Positions 28,601 to 37,190 are shown, numbered from the stretch's first letter. The stretch: DNA of 64,000 bases from Siphonodentalium dalli (GCA_032622095.1 CP136061.1:47189797-47253796); one strand, 5' to 3'. Notes: generated by a model from the letters alone, not told the origin. Made by a program: numbers and translations.

Positions 28601-31600
28601 GTCATTTTGGGGTCATTCGGCAAAAAAACATGGCTGTCAGTGGCCATCTTGGATTTCAAAATTCAATCCAATAGCACGGCTACAGGCCGGAGTGTTTGTC
28701 TGATCATCATGAAATTTGTGATGGAAGTTAATTTTGACATGTAGATGTGATCGAGTCATTTTGGGGTCATTCGGCCAGAAAACATGGCCACTGGCAGCCA
28801 TCTTGGATTTTACTCTTTTGACACAGGCTACAGGTCATACCTTTGGTCGGATCATCATGAAATTTAATTTAATTTAATGAAACGAGTCAATTTGGGGTCA
28901 TTCGGCAATAAAACATGTCTGCTGGTAGCCATCTTGGATTTTACTCTTTGGCAGCCCACTTCCCTCATCCGATCATCACCAAACTTCATATTAATCTTGA
29001 TATTGATCTACTAGATAGAAGCTATCAAATGTTTTTGAATTTCATTGGAAAACATAGTTGCCAGCAACCTTCTTGGATTTTACTTTATAGAAATCTCTTC
29101 ATGTTGATAATCTAGTATTACTTAGACAATTCAACTTTCCGCGTTCCTAATCGCTTCATTGACTGTAACACATGAAATTATTCCTCTTCCAAGTTGAGCT
29201 ACAGTATCATTGACAACTTTCATTTAATTTTGTTGGTTCCTCAGCATAAATGTTTCAAAGAGTACAATTTTTAGAGTTATGGTCTACATACTCAAGTTCA
29301 GTTGGAATAATTTGTTTTTGTCTTAACATTTTTCTCCAGAATTATGGTCCTTAGACTCAAATAATTTCAACTCAGAGAGGCCTTTTCAAATAATGCCATA
29401 AAGTATTGTGTTTGGTGTATATAAAGCTGAATTACAAATACTCAAGGATTATGGGAATTCATTCATTTCAGGCTGTTGCGTGTGCGCAGGCAGGCGTTAC
29501 TCTTATATCACCATTTGTCGGGCGGATTTATGACTGGTTTGTGAAGAACACAGACCAGAAAAAATTTGAGCCGCTTGAAGATCCAGGTTTGTCTCATTTT
29601 GCAACATAAATATGTTTTCTCAAGAAATTAATACAAATAAAAACTAAATTTAAAGGTACTCAATCTGATTCGATGTTCAGTTACCAGAATCGATTAATTG
29701 CCCAAAAATAATGCCAGCCAGTCAACTATAGTATAAAATTGCACAAAACATGTTATTTATCAATTTAGCTAGATTGTCAAATAACTAACACCCAAAGCCA
29801 CTTGCATAGAGTTATCCATCTTCATCCGCAATTTGGTCCGAGACTGTCGGCTTGACGAATATTTGCCAGGCCAGCAAAAATTACATATCTCGGGGAAATA
29901 ACAAATTTCAAAAATCGATATCTGATCACTCTAAGCTTTGATGAGTGGGTTTTTTTGTTCCCCGAAGCCAAAGATATAGTAATTTGGGAGCACTTATTCG
30001 GATTATACATCTTTAATGATAGAAGCTACTGGGAAATGATGTTTTCAACTCAGAATTATTATTTTATACACGGGGGAAAAGAGGCCCACCCTCTTTAATA
30101 GGATTAAGTTATTTCAAGACTATAGGTGTTTTTTTTATTATTATTATTGCTCTTTGGTGTCAACCTTCAATAAATCTCTGTGGACCCATTTGTTTATTGA
30201 AATTGAAATAATTTTAATACTATGCACAATAAATAATGATTAAAATTGTAATTATATTTATCATTATAATTAATTTAAAATAACATGAATGCGAGTACCA
30301 GTATATCCCAATCTCGCCAATAAAAATTATTTAAATTTGAATTTTTTTATTTTAACGCCCACATAATTTGAAGGCCACAGTTTACTAAAGTGAATTAATT
30401 TTTAACTTACAGGTGTGAAGAATGTGACAAAAGCTTATAATTATTACAAGAAGTTTGGACACAAGACTGTGGTGATGGGAGCATCTTTCCGAAACACTGA
30501 TCAAATCGAGGCTCTTAACGGCTGTGATTTACTAACAATATCGTAAGTAGCTATTGTCCCCTGAACAATTTTAGTTCAACTTGACAAATCAAGTTTGAAC
30601 TATTGCCATGGGTTAGCGTTCATCAACAATTTCTTTTGGCATGCCGCACACCCTACAGGCCGCATTCCTCACCCAATCATTATGAGCAGCCATTTCAAAT
30701 TTCACATTTGAGTCGGCAGACACGACACAAATTGGAATGATTTTCAATAAATAATATAGCCATCAGCAGCCATCTTGGATTTTTCTCTTATTCAACCCAA
30801 TCACTCCATTGACTCTAATGGATGACATTATTATATATTATCCCCTCCCCAAGTTGAGCAACAGTGTCACTTTCATTTATTGATGTGAGTGGTGTCCGTC
30901 TGTCCATTCCACCAAAACATTTGGGCGTAAATAGATGTCAATTATTTTCAAGTCTGGGTGATCAGAATTCTTTCCGTCCCAATCATTTTTTATGGAGTTA
31001 TAACACTTTTTTACTTAGAATTTGCTGAATATTTTGTGCTAACCTTGTATTAAACGGTGATTCTAGTTTTCTGATCACTCTCAATCAAATAAATACAGTT
31101 CAAGTTGGAATCAATATGTTTTTTTTGGGTCAAAATTTAATACGAATTGACCCTTTTAAAAAAAAGTCAATAACCAAAGTAATCCAACTTTTATATGTCA
31201 AAATTTCCTTTTGATACAGCTGGTTGATAATGCACTTTCCAGGTGATTTACAAATCACACTATATTGTATTTAATATACCAAGAGCTATTTTCCATCGCA
31301 CTATGTTAGGACTAGCCACAATATTATGCTTTTGCATAGCTAGAATATTTCTACAATCTCTTTCTCACATTTTTCACCACTGGAGGAGATAAGTGTAATA
31401 TACTGGCATGAAATCTTAAACACATTCTTCAAATATAGTACACTAGCCAATGAGCCCGACGTTGTCCGGGCTATTAAAAAACCAAATTTCAAGTCGATAG
31501 CTCCACCCGTTTCCGAGATCTCGTCTGCGCATGCGCGAAGCTGGCGTCGCACAGGCTCGGCGAACCCGATAAAATTCGTATCCGGAGCAAGATACATTCA

Positions 31601-32840
31601 CATAGCAAATTTCAAGTCGATAGATCCACCCGTTTCCGAGATCTCGTCTGCGCATGCGCATGCGCTAAGCGGGCGCCGAACGGGCTCGCCAATACGACAA
31701 CGTTGACCGCCTGGTCAAACTACACACACGTACCAAGTTTCGTCCCGATCGGTCGAGAATCGTAGTTTTGTATAAATGACAGACAAAAACATACATACAG
31801 ACAAACAGAGGTCTTCAAAATATATATGAGATGTTCTATGTTTTTTTCAGTCCTGCCTTACTGGAGAAGCTGTCAGATTCCAAGCACACTCTCCCCATCC
31901 AGTTAGATGCGAAAGCAGGTAAATACAATAATCAAGCTTTAAAGCCACATGGCGATTTGCGATCCAAAATACACCTGTACGACTAAATCCTTCGGCACAC
32001 CCTACAGACGACATCCCTCATCAGATCGTCACCAGACTCATATGGATCTTCAGAGTGACCACTAGATTGGAGCCATTAAATTTGTTTGAATATTGTTTAA
32101 AAATATGGCCACCAGCGACCATCATTTATTCCACTTTGTGTATACCTCTTCGTGTTGACATCTAGTGTTACTGATAAATTTCAACTTTCCACAATCGTAA
32201 TTGCTCCTTTGACTGTAAGAAATTAAATTATCCCCTCTGCAAGTTGAGCTACGTTATCATTGACACTTTAATTTTCTGACTCATTGCCTGTGATAAGCAT
32301 ATAAATATATTTGTGCATCGCTTCACCATGCAGTCAATCATTTTAAACAAAAATATGTGAATTAAAAAAAAATGAACTTATGAGTAACCTCAGAAAATGC
32401 CGTCGGCACAGAAAATACAGTTGCCGTGCGTATCAAGCAGCAGGCCACATGTATCGCGCAATGCATGCAGCAACTGCCATGTGGAAGAGCCTTAATACCT
32501 TTACGTGTGGTAGGAAATTTATCCCACTTTAGTGATGCTGAGGCAACTATAAATAGCAACATATTAAAATAGAACGTTCAATATATATACCTTCAATGTT
32601 GGTTGGTGTCAAATATATTTCTTATATAATATACGTAAATGATTTTCCAGTCTATTTCACCCTCTCTCATTTTCAGCCAAAAAGCTTGATATTGAAGAAG
32701 TGAATGTAGATGAAAAGCTCTTCCGATGGGAAATGAATGAAGATGTTATGTCGACAGATAAGCTGTCGGAAGGCATCCGAAAATTTGCTCAGGATACTAT
32801 CAAGTTAGAGAAAATCTTCCGCAACAAACTGAAGCAATAG
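4534..32840 (+). CDS. TALDO1: Transaldolase, nine coding exons (gene span)
   Basis: Transaldolase moves a dihydroxyacetone unit from sedoheptulose 7-phosphate to glyceraldehyde 3-phosphate in the non-oxidative pentose phosphate pathway (cytosol). Joining exons 4534-4627, 20372-20495, 23378-23485, 26036-26167, 27525-27585, 29472-29586, 30413-30542, 31851-31918 and 32677-32840 gives 996 nt, exactly 331 codons plus stop, with every splice phase agreeing and all introns GT-AG. Landmarks: D27 in TGDF, signature 1 DATTNPSL (residues 40-47), STEVDAR (103-109), Schiff-base lysine K141 in [17 protein letters not shown] (164-169), and MGASFRNT (233-240) for phosphate binding. Human TALDO1 is 337 residues, so the protein is full length. 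The ATG at 4534 is chosen because the conserved body starts within 15 residues; M9 is an alternative. Intron 1 is 15.7 kb, the rest 0.76-2.9 kb. Introns carry many transposons but no exon is disrupted. Confidence 0.96.
4628..6590. other. Transaldolase intron 1, left part
   Basis: Mostly unremarkable AT-rich sequence. A short motif, TCTGCACTTTTATTTGGAGC (about 5241-5260), recurs at about 44130 and in degenerate form at 4950, so it belongs to a dispersed repeat. No coding exon is visible. Confidence 0.6.
6840..6900. repeat. Poly-C tract
   Basis: An almost pure run of C about 35 bases long, broken by one T (about 6860-6893). The opposite strand is a G-run able to form quadruplexes. The small frames with runs of Pro or Gly are by-products of this run. 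Confidence 0.9.
7139..8665. repeat. AGCTCAACTT-headed repeat rich in CAAGATGG blocks
   Basis: Begins TAGCTCAACTTTACTTTGTA, followed by GTTTGAGCTATTGCCATGG, the same head as the copies at 28112 and 60633. The body is a degenerate tandem series of about 100-150 bp. Each unit carries AAGATGG(C)GGCC- or AAAATGGC-type blocks (for example near 7510, 7671, 8046, 8207 and 8379). The right edge is vague. Confidence 0.7.
9180..10815. repeat. Degraded long inverted-repeat element
   Basis: About 9345-9450 is the reverse complement of about 10255-10370 (shared core ACTATCATG followed by CA-rich and AAACTAGCAC segments). About 9195-9250 similarly pairs with about 10740-10810. The two arms flank about 0.8 kb of unrelated sequence. 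Open frames on both arms share a short matching peptide for this reason. No intact transposase can be read. The left edge of the 3-kb tandem duplication falls inside the right arm. Confidence 0.55.
10792..13789. repeat. Tandem 3-kb duplication, copy 1
   Basis: Starts GGACACCGGCATATG and runs to the second occurrence of the same start. Contents in order: a 390-bp leader with a TCGACTAATCG-rich segment (10889-10960), a 60-bp minisatellite, then about 560 bp of tail. The leader and tail match copy 2 almost base for base, with a handful of substitutions (for example GTGAGTGAG against GTGGGTGAG). Confidence 0.92.
11178..13226. repeat. 60-bp minisatellite, array 1
   Basis: About 35 tandem units with consensus start GTGTTGATGGGTGGATATTG, then TTCATTTCTCTGTATTCTCT and GTACATGTGTCTGTGCGTAC. 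Variants include a 48-bp unit missing one 12-bp block, a 58-bp unit, a 61-bp unit, and point variants (TTAATT, CTATATT, CACGTG, CTATGCG, GTGTGTAC, CTGTTTTC). Because 60 and 48 are multiples of three and the unit lacks stops in some frames, both strands show long open frames; the 58- and 61-bp units shift the frame, so coding is not conserved. Confidence 0.95.
13790..16747. repeat. Tandem 3-kb duplication, copy 2
   Basis: Repeats copy 1 in the same order: leader 13790-14175, minisatellite, tail to GAGG at 16747. Differences from copy 1 are few: one array unit fewer, several point changes, and a 19-21 bp insertion within the T-run of the tail (about 16581). The high identity suggests a recent duplication, or an assembly duplication of one locus. 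Confidence 0.92.
14176..16164. repeat. 60-bp minisatellite, array 2
   Basis: About 34 units of the same 60-bp repeat as array 1. The order of variant units largely matches array 1, so the whole array was copied, not grown independently. Confidence 0.95.
16748..18160. other. Transaldolase intron 1, AT-rich segment with an element fragment
   Basis: About 16745-17280 resembles the AAAGGTACTCAAT family seen at 52814 (shared GAACCCACC and CCGATGAATTAGTAATTT-like motifs). From 17692 (TTAACCCTTTCTATACTAAA) there is a copy of the TTAA-flanked family described at 18161, with the inner palindrome GTTCAACAAACGA / TCGTTTGTTGAAC at about 17745-17777. No exon is seen. Confidence 0.5.
18161..18444. mobile_element. 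TTAA-flanked foldback element (CCCTTTCTATACTAAA family)
   Basis: Begins TTATCCCTTTCTATACTAAA and ends GTGTAGAAAGGTTTAA, near-inverted termini next to TTAA-like sites. An inner palindrome (AAATGTTCAGATAATAA / TTATTTTTATCTGAATATTT) surrounds CAACAAACGAC. Other copies: 17692, 33519-33781, 45244, about 61590-61773 and 62862-63303. Confidence 0.65.
18714..19114. mobile_element. TTAA-flanked MITE (CCCTTTACCCAACA family), full copy
   Basis: Termini are TTAACCCTTTACCCAACA and its exact reverse complement at 19097-19114. The inside contains two palindromes built on CCAATGCATTCTCTTATATA with GCGAGTCGACC / GGTCGCCTCGC centres. Other copies: 20727-20977 and 61055-61442. A TTAA target and CCC-type ends suggest non-autonomous derivatives of a piggyBac-like transposon; this is by analogy only, as no transposase is present. 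Confidence 0.8.
20065..20245. mobile_element. CAGTAATG foldback MITE, right end lost
   Basis: Starts TACAGTAATGCCCTAAATAA and folds on the central sequence CTCTCAATGAGAG, with arms AAATATGGCTTGTTGCCATT and the reverse complement. The right terminus expected (GCATTACTGTA) is missing. It ends about 125 bp before transaldolase exon 2. Confidence 0.8.
20372..20495 (+). CDS. TALDO1: Transaldolase coding exon 2
   Basis: Residues 32-73 (split codons at both ends), after acceptor TTCTTGCAG and before donor GTCAGT. Encodes the signature DATTNPSL. The alternative donor GTATAC four bases later would break the frame with exon 3; GTCAGT keeps it and gives the expected length. Confidence 0.93.
20727..20977. 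mobile_element. TTAA-flanked MITE (CCCTTTACCCAACA family), internally deleted
   Basis: Same termini as 18714-19114 but lacking the first inner palindrome. Its right TTAA is shared with the left edge of the nested cluster at 20974-21752. Confidence 0.8.
21011..21587. mobile_element. Nested TTAA elements, middle element (reverse orientation)
   Basis: Starts TTAACCCTTCCATGACTGGA and ends CATCATGAAAGGGTAA, which are the two ends of the 35857 and 49499 family members read backwards. It is itself interrupted at 21157-21490. Confidence 0.65.
21157..21490. mobile_element. Nested TTAA elements, innermost element
   Basis: Termini TTAACCTCTTCGCTGCT and AGCAGCGAAGAGGTTAA are perfect inverted repeats, with TTAA on both sides as target duplication. 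Removing it restores the family sequence GCATTCTCTTAA followed by TGTGAGGCTCCC. The interior contains palindromes around GACGTTGTGACGTC and TCCGTAGGTACTACGGA-like sequences. 334 bp, no coding potential. Confidence 0.8.
22249..22905. repeat. AGCTCAACTT-family repeat
   Basis: Head TTTTAGCTCAAGTTTGAGCG and tail ATTGACTGTAATATATGACG ... TTGAGCTACAGTGTCATT bracket a degenerate tandem of about 120-bp units with CCATCTTGGATTTTACTCTTTG motifs. Lies within transaldolase intron 2. Confidence 0.65.
22918..23337. mobile_element. AAAGGTACTCAAT-family element
   Basis: Right end CAGATTGAGTACCTTTAA matches the right terminus of the complete copy at 52814-53301. The interior shares GAGGAACCCACC and CTCAGAGTTATTAGATATTG with that copy. 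It ends 40 bp before the exon 3 acceptor. Confidence 0.6.
23378..23485 (+). CDS. TALDO1: Transaldolase coding exon 3
   Basis: Residues 73-109, acceptor CTTTTGCAG, donor GTATGG. Encodes the invariant [10 protein letters not shown] stretch. Confidence 0.93.
24100..25075. repeat. Composite AGCTCACCTGAGG / GTCCGTCC repeat
   Basis: Begins AAGCTCACCTGAGGTGAAGT, then a GTCC tetranucleotide block (about 24160-24190), then a second head TATACCCCCTTTAAAA followed by another GTCC block (24319-24342). From 24360 there is a tandem of about 180-bp units with ATCTCAATGAAATTTGGTAT. Related reverse-oriented copies lie at about 47560-47880 and 48545-48770. Confidence 0.7.
25328..25850. repeat. TACGCCCGTTT-ended repeat with internal 140-bp tandem
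   Basis: Ends TATACGCCCGTTTGAAAA and GAAACGGGCGTATTATGCC are imperfect inverted repeats. Three internal units share GATAACTTTAGATTGAAT and TTTGGTATATTAGTTTACC. Lies in transaldolase intron 3. Confidence 0.65.
26036..26167 (+). CDS. TALDO1: Transaldolase coding exon 4
   Basis: Residues 109-153, acceptor CATATTTTAG, donor GTAAGT. Contains the Schiff-base lysine K141 and the [11 protein letters not shown] signature. Confidence 0.95.
26168..27524. other. Transaldolase intron 4
   Basis: 1.36 kb of AT-rich sequence. I see no foldback element, tandem repeat or coding exon in it. Confidence 0.6.
27525..27585 (+). CDS. TALDO1: Transaldolase coding exon 5
   Basis: A 61-nt exon, residues 153-173, acceptor TTTATAG, donor GTGAGT. 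Encodes [16 protein letters not shown], matching the family strand that follows the catalytic lysine. Too short to be noticed as a free-standing frame. Confidence 0.93.
28112..29209. repeat. AGCTCAACTT-family repeat, long copy
   Basis: Head TAGCTCAACTTTACTTTGTA, tail CCAAGTTGAGCTACAGTATC: the ends are inverted versions of each other (AGCTCAACTT / AAGTTGAGCT). Between them are about seven degenerate units with GATGGGAACGAGTCATTTTG and CCATCTTGGATTT. Lies in intron 5. Confidence 0.75.
29472..29586 (+). CDS. TALDO1: Transaldolase coding exon 6
   Basis: Residues 174-212, acceptor CATTTCAG, donor GTTTGT. Encodes [19 protein letters not shown], highly conserved in the family. Confidence 0.95.
29650..30016. 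mobile_element. AAAGGTACTCAAT-family element
   Basis: Starts TTTAAAGGTACTCAATCTGA, 63 bp after the exon 6 donor, and ends near CATCTTTAA. The interior shares ATGATTGCCCAAAAATAATG-like and GATATCTGATCACTCTAAGC-like segments with the copies at 22918 and 52814, in the opposite orientation to 22918. Confidence 0.55.
30413..30542 (+). CDS. TALDO1: Transaldolase coding exon 7
   Basis: Residues 212-255, acceptor ACTTACAG, donor GTAAGT. Encodes [13 protein letters not shown] and the phosphate-binding MGASFRNT segment. Confidence 0.95.
30575..30860. repeat. AGCTCAACTT-family repeat, short copy
   Basis: Head TTAGTTCAACTTGACAAATC and tail CCCCAAGTTGAGCAACAGTG. Interior carries CAGCAGCCATCTTGGATTTT. 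Lies in intron 7; further GTCCGTCTGTCC-type sequence follows. Confidence 0.6.
31440..31808. repeat. CpG-containing repeat before exon 8
   Basis: Two units share AAATTTCAAGTCGATAG and CCACCCGTTTCCGAGATCTC followed by GTCTGCGCATGCGC (31486-31540 and 31610-31665). They are followed by a segment with TTTCGTCCCGATCGGTCGAG and a tail of ACATACATACAGACAAAC. GC content is well above the neighbours. The tail ends about 40 bp before transaldolase exon 8. A retroposon of SINE type is possible but no Pol III boxes could be assigned. Confidence 0.6.
31851..31918 (+). CDS. TALDO1: Transaldolase coding exon 8
   Basis: Residues 255-278, acceptor TTTTTTTCAG, donor GTAAAT. Encodes [20 protein letters not shown]. 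The segment is variable in the family, so support comes mainly from phase and splice sites. Confidence 0.9.
31945..32255. repeat. AGCTCAACTT-family repeat, 5' truncated
   Basis: Contains CGACTAAATCCTTCGGCACA, ACCACTAGATTGGAGCCATT and the family tail GCAAGTTGAGCTACGTTATC. The head is missing. Lies in intron 8. Confidence 0.55.
32677..32840 (+). CDS. TALDO1: Transaldolase coding exon 9 and stop
   Basis: Residues 278-331 and TAG (32838-32840), acceptor CATTTTCAG. Encodes [20 protein letters not shown] and the C-terminal helix [16 protein letters not shown]. Human transaldolase is a few residues longer at this end. Confidence 0.95.
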
Positions 32841-32888
32841 GACTGTTCACATTAATCACAGCTTGTTAGCCTAGATTGTTCTATCTTA

Positions 32889-33085
32889 TACAGTAATGCC
32901 ATAAATAATCGACCCCTTAACCACAGCAGAATTTAGTCGGAAATATGGCTTGTTGCCATTCATCGGAAAGCTCTCACTGAGAGCTTTCCGATGAATGGCA
33001 ACAAGCCATATTTCCGACTAAATCCTGAAACATTACCCATAATTCTGCTGTGGTTAAGGGGTCGATTATTTAGGGCATTACTGTA
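32889..33085. mobile_element. CAGTAATG foldback MITE in the transaldolase 3' flank
   Basis: Termini TACAGTAATGCC and GGCATTACTGTA are inverted repeats flanked by TA. The two arms pair for about 45 bases without mismatch on each side of the centre (CTCTCACTGAGAG at 32971-32983); the left arm lacks about 20 bases present in the right. TA sites and CAGT ends point to a Tc1/mariner-type non-autonomous element. It begins 49 bp after the stop codon. Confidence 0.85.
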
Positions 33086-33518
33086 CTCTGGTGGCGGTTG
33101 GCTAAGAATTATATGAGTGTTGTTCAGGGATCAGCCTAGAAGCTTCAAATTGGGATAAGTCACTTATCCATATTTGCTTATTAGGGAGAAGTGAGCTGTT
33201 ATCAGGGAGAAGTTATAACGGCTGAAGTTCATTTTACACCCTACCATCACCTTTCTATGATCCAATCATTTTTATGCAATACAAAAGCCCATTTATAAAA
33301 CCATTAAAATGAGTAATTACACAATTATAATCATGAATTACATTTTAAATATGATGTTTGGACATATGCATACTGGTATATGAGAGAGAAATCACTTCTC
33401 CCTGGGACAAAAATAGGGATGTGGCACATTTTAGGGAGTAGATGTCTCTCAAGTCGCCTCTAGGTTGGTCCCTGCTGTTGTTGCCAAAATTTGTAAATTT
33501 CGAACCAGAGTATAGATC

Positions 33519-33781
33519 TAACCCTTTCTTTACTCAATGGATTCTTCCATCAGTTATATAAGTACACATTGGAGTGGTATATTGTTCATTTGGAGGGATG
33601 TTAAAAAAAATAAGTAGCTAACAAACGAAAAGATAGTAAAAGTTTTGAAGGATTCCTATTGGTGGAAAAAGTTCAGATAATAAGTTCAGTAAATGGCATA
33701 TTGTTGTTTGTTGAACTTATTATCTGAACATCTCCTAAGGGAACTACTCATCAATTCTGTATTTAGTAAAGAAAGGGTTAA
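33519..33781. mobile_element. TTAA-flanked foldback element (CCCTTTCTATACTAAA family)
   Basis: Begins CTAACCCTTTCTTTACTCAA and ends TTTAGTAAAGAAAGGGTTAA, near-perfect inverted ends. The inner palindrome GTTCAGATAATAAGTTCA / TGAACTTATTATCTGAAC is at 33670-33728. This copy shows the uninterrupted GGGAACTACTCATCAAT segment that is split by another element at 63053. Confidence 0.8.
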
Positions 33782-34013
33782 AGGCCCATGGTGGTTTGTA
33801 GCCTCAAATTATACCAAGTTATTCTCACGTTTGTCACAGTTCTGCGATTTAGGCCAATAAATACGTGAAATACTTTTATGCTGACCGTATGTGCCTTGAA
33901 TTTATTTGCCTCAGAAAGACTTATTGAGATCTGAAATTGTAAATTATAAGAAACTAAGCATATTTTAGCACTGTAATGATCAAGTCTGGATATAGTGTGT
34001 CTTGTCATTTGCT

Positions 34014-34105
34014 GAATGAGGTCCCCAGAGGGTGAATTTAGTGATGCTATCCCGCATGGCTGGCTGGCATCATCAAATATCACCCTCTGGAGATCTCATT
34101 CTGCT
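34014..34105. repeat. GGTGAATTTAGTGATGC palindrome, copy 1
   Basis: An approximately 90-bp imperfect palindrome: GAATGAGGTCCCCAGAGGGT plus GAATTTAGTGATGCTA on the left, the reverse complement ending CATTCTGC on the right. Other copies: 34281-34373, 37206-37275 (decayed), 37477-37570 and 63866-63953; half copies at 13270-13317, 16208-16255 and 52215-52252. Confidence 0.75.
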
Positions 34106-34280
34106 CAGGCCTCAGCTGCTATGTGAGACCTGGGATCAGATTGATGTTCCCCAATTGAAGTTGGTCATGTTCACCCATCAGTTACCTCGATTGTGCAATT
34201 TATCAGAAGGGGGAAAAGTAACTTAAAACAATGTTAATTTGAGACTAAATACTTCCCAGAAGATGAGGACTAAGCAGAAA

Positions 34281-34373
34281 GAGGTCCCCAGAGGGTGAAT
34301 TTGATGATACTAGCCTGCTGTAAGGGATAGCATTGCCGAATTCACCCTCTGGGGGTACTTCATTCTGCAAATG
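34281..34373. repeat. GGTGAATTTAGTGATGC palindrome, copy 2
   Basis: AGAGGTCCCCAGAGGGTGAA on the left and TTCACCCTCTGGGGGTACTT on the right, same family as 34014. Confidence 0.75.
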
Positions 34374-35856
34374 TCAGGCACACTTGATCCAGGCTTGAAC
34401 ATGTTACTTGCAGGTATGTTTAAATCACTCCTCTCAAATTATGTTGATACATTTTGGAATTCCATAAGCGACATGTCTGTTAAGGCAAACAGAGTTCTGA
34501 TAAGGCATGAAGCCATGTTACGTGCTGCACCATTCGAAACTCCCTGTTCATTACTGCTTCTCAATTTGATTGAATTCTTCTTGGAAAATATTTGGGGACG
34601 GGGGAAATTTGAAGTATCTTCCCTAGTCACGGTTTGATGGAAATCAATGGTAGGTATTCTTTTTAGTCATAATTTTGTTAAGTCATTTTTCACAACTTCA
34701 TAAATAAGAAAAAAAAACATCTATGTCCTGTCTCATCAACAGCCAAGCTCATAATTTCATATCATTCATATTATAATTATAATATTACTTTCATATACTG
34801 TGTTGTATCAAATTGCAATAATAATTGCCATGTTTAACACTGCCTCATCTGGCCATGTTTAACGCTGCCTCATCTGGGCAATGATCCTGATTCCTAACGC
34901 ATTTAAAGGCCCACTTAATTTTCGAACCCCAGATCACATTATATAAAATATATGCTATATTATGTACCGTTTGAAAGAGGAAGCTGCAAAACATTGTATT
35001 TTCAACTTATTCGATGTAATAAACTGTGAACATGTTGTTTTTGTTGAGATATCAACATCTGTTCTGTGCTCAAGTTTCTGCATAAATTGATTATTTTCAA
35101 TGGAAGGGAAAAACTCAAAATATTTAGATATAGAGTTATTCCCCTTCCATTGAAAATAAACTGGAATTATGTTGCATTCTGGGAGCTGTAAGGGGAGAAT
35201 CAGTTTATTATTTCAGCTATTTTCTATTACTCTATGGCCAGCTTTTGAGACGTTCCAAATGGTGAGGTATTGTGGTATTTTAATCATATTTTATGGCATA
35301 GATTGTTAATAAACTGTATATCAAGGAACTATAAAAAAAATAATCAGTAACTCAAAAATTAAGTGGGCCTTTAATACCACGGATGGCCGGATTATCCCAT
35401 CAGTTATAAAAATATACATTGGAACGGTCTATTATTCATTTGGATGGGAGTTCAGGTAATAAAAGGAGACAACAGACAAAAAACAGATAATACAAGAGCA
35501 GAATTATTCATATTCACAGATGGGGAAATGCTCAGATAATAAGTTCAACAAACGACGTATGGTCCTTATTCTTACTGTTTTATTTCCGGCAGTAAAAGAG
35601 TTGTAATAATCCTATTTTATAGCATCTTGAATCTCGATGTTATTGTTATGAAAGTACACACTACTCAAAATTAAAGTACATGTATTCTATTCACGCTATT
35701 TTGTTAAGATATATTTTTTATATTAGTACCAGATATTTGCTTGCTTTTCACCAGAAATCCTATAAAATTATTTATATTTAATTTTAGTTTATTTCATGCA
35801 GAATTTTTCTTTATTTCTTGATCTGTTCATGAGTATCATTGCACACATATTTTCTG

Positions 35857-36142
35857 TTAACCCTCTGGTGACGGGAGCTGCACTGGTATAGCATTAAATA
35901 TCCTGTGCCAGTGCATTCTCTTATATATTATTATTTGAGTCTCCCATAGGGACCATCCTATAGAGCCAAGCATATGTAAGAAAATGCACTGGCTTACAAG
36001 GTCAAGGTAAATATTGTTAGGCCAATGTATTCTCTTATATATGCGAGGCTCCCTATGGGAGACTCAAATAATTATATTGGAGAATGCATTGGCACAGGGT
36101 TTTTCGCAAAATTTCAGGAAGCTCCAGTCATGGAAGGGTCAA
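35857..36142. mobile_element. TTAA-headed foldback element (CATTCTCTTATATA family)
   Basis: TTAACCCTCTGGTGACGGGA at the left, CTCCAGTCATGGAAGGGTCA at the right, with two inner palindromes carrying GTGCATTCTCTTATATAT and GCGAGGCTCCCTATGGGAGA. It is the best uninterrupted member for reading the nested cluster at 20974-21752. Confidence 0.7.
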
Positions 36143-36269
36143 GATTCATTTGTTTTGTACCAGATCATGAGATCATGATTGTGTATGTTCATTTATAGAA
36201 CTACCATAATTCATCAGTAAAGATAATCCTTCGCATTCAGCTTTATTCATTTATAGAACTACCATAATT

Positions 36270-37190
36270 CTCCCCCAATATAACGTCGGGAGGACTGTAG
36301 TAATGGCCCATGTACTTCCGTGTGTGCGTCCATCCAGAACTTTGTCTGAGCCTGTATTCTGTCATTTTTTGGTCATTTTATTTTTAAAACTTGGCACAGC
36401 TGTCAACCAGCATGGGAACCAACATCAGTCCATCCAGAACTTTTGTCTGAACCTGTATTCTGTCAGTTACTGGTCAATTTATTTTAAACTTGGAACAGAT
36501 GTCAACCAGCATGGGAACCTGCGCACCAGCGAATTTGAGTTCAGTCAGTCATTTTGGCAGAGTTATTGCCATTTTTCGACATAGAATCATACATGTATAT
36601 CCCCAAGTAAAGCTGAAATCATGTTACTTGTTCCATCAGCAAGGTCTCTATGCTCAAGAAGGTCAGTAACAGCTTTTAGGTGCTTATATCAGTGACAACT
36701 TGGTTAATCTAATAAGTTTAATCGTAATAAATAGATAATAAACATACAACTTTACAAAAACTGTTTTAAAGATTTAAATAAAATGTAACATTGAGTCGGG
36801 TTTCCTGTTTATGTTAGATATAAGATGATATTGGTTGTACCAATGGTAGTCAAGTGTACCCCCTGCCAACTTTGGTCAAAATTTTCAACAGTTGGAAATC
36901 TATGCCTGAATCAGACAGAAAGTAGGTTGAGATTGTTCCGATAATTTCAAATGAATATCAATACAAAGTTAAATTTATTGTCCTACTTTCAGTCTGATAT
37001 TGTCATCAGTTGGAAATGTTTCAATAGTTGGGGATGGTTGTGAGGGTGGTGTTGGACCCCCCCTCCCACAACAGAGACCCAAGAGCCATGTCCCTGGAAA
37101 AAGGGTGACTGTAAAATAGGCTTCATTTGGGTGTTCCAGTGAGGTCATTGTATAGATGCCAATATGATACCTATAAGGCCTCAAATATAT
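36270..37190. repeat. Dispersed repeat fragments
   Basis: 36290-36595 is a tandem of about 115 bp with CAGCATGGGAACC and CTTGGCACAGCTGTCAACC, related to 50180-50560. About 36870-37190 carries TTTCAACAGTTGGAAAT motifs, also seen at 6960-7000. Confidence 0.5.
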
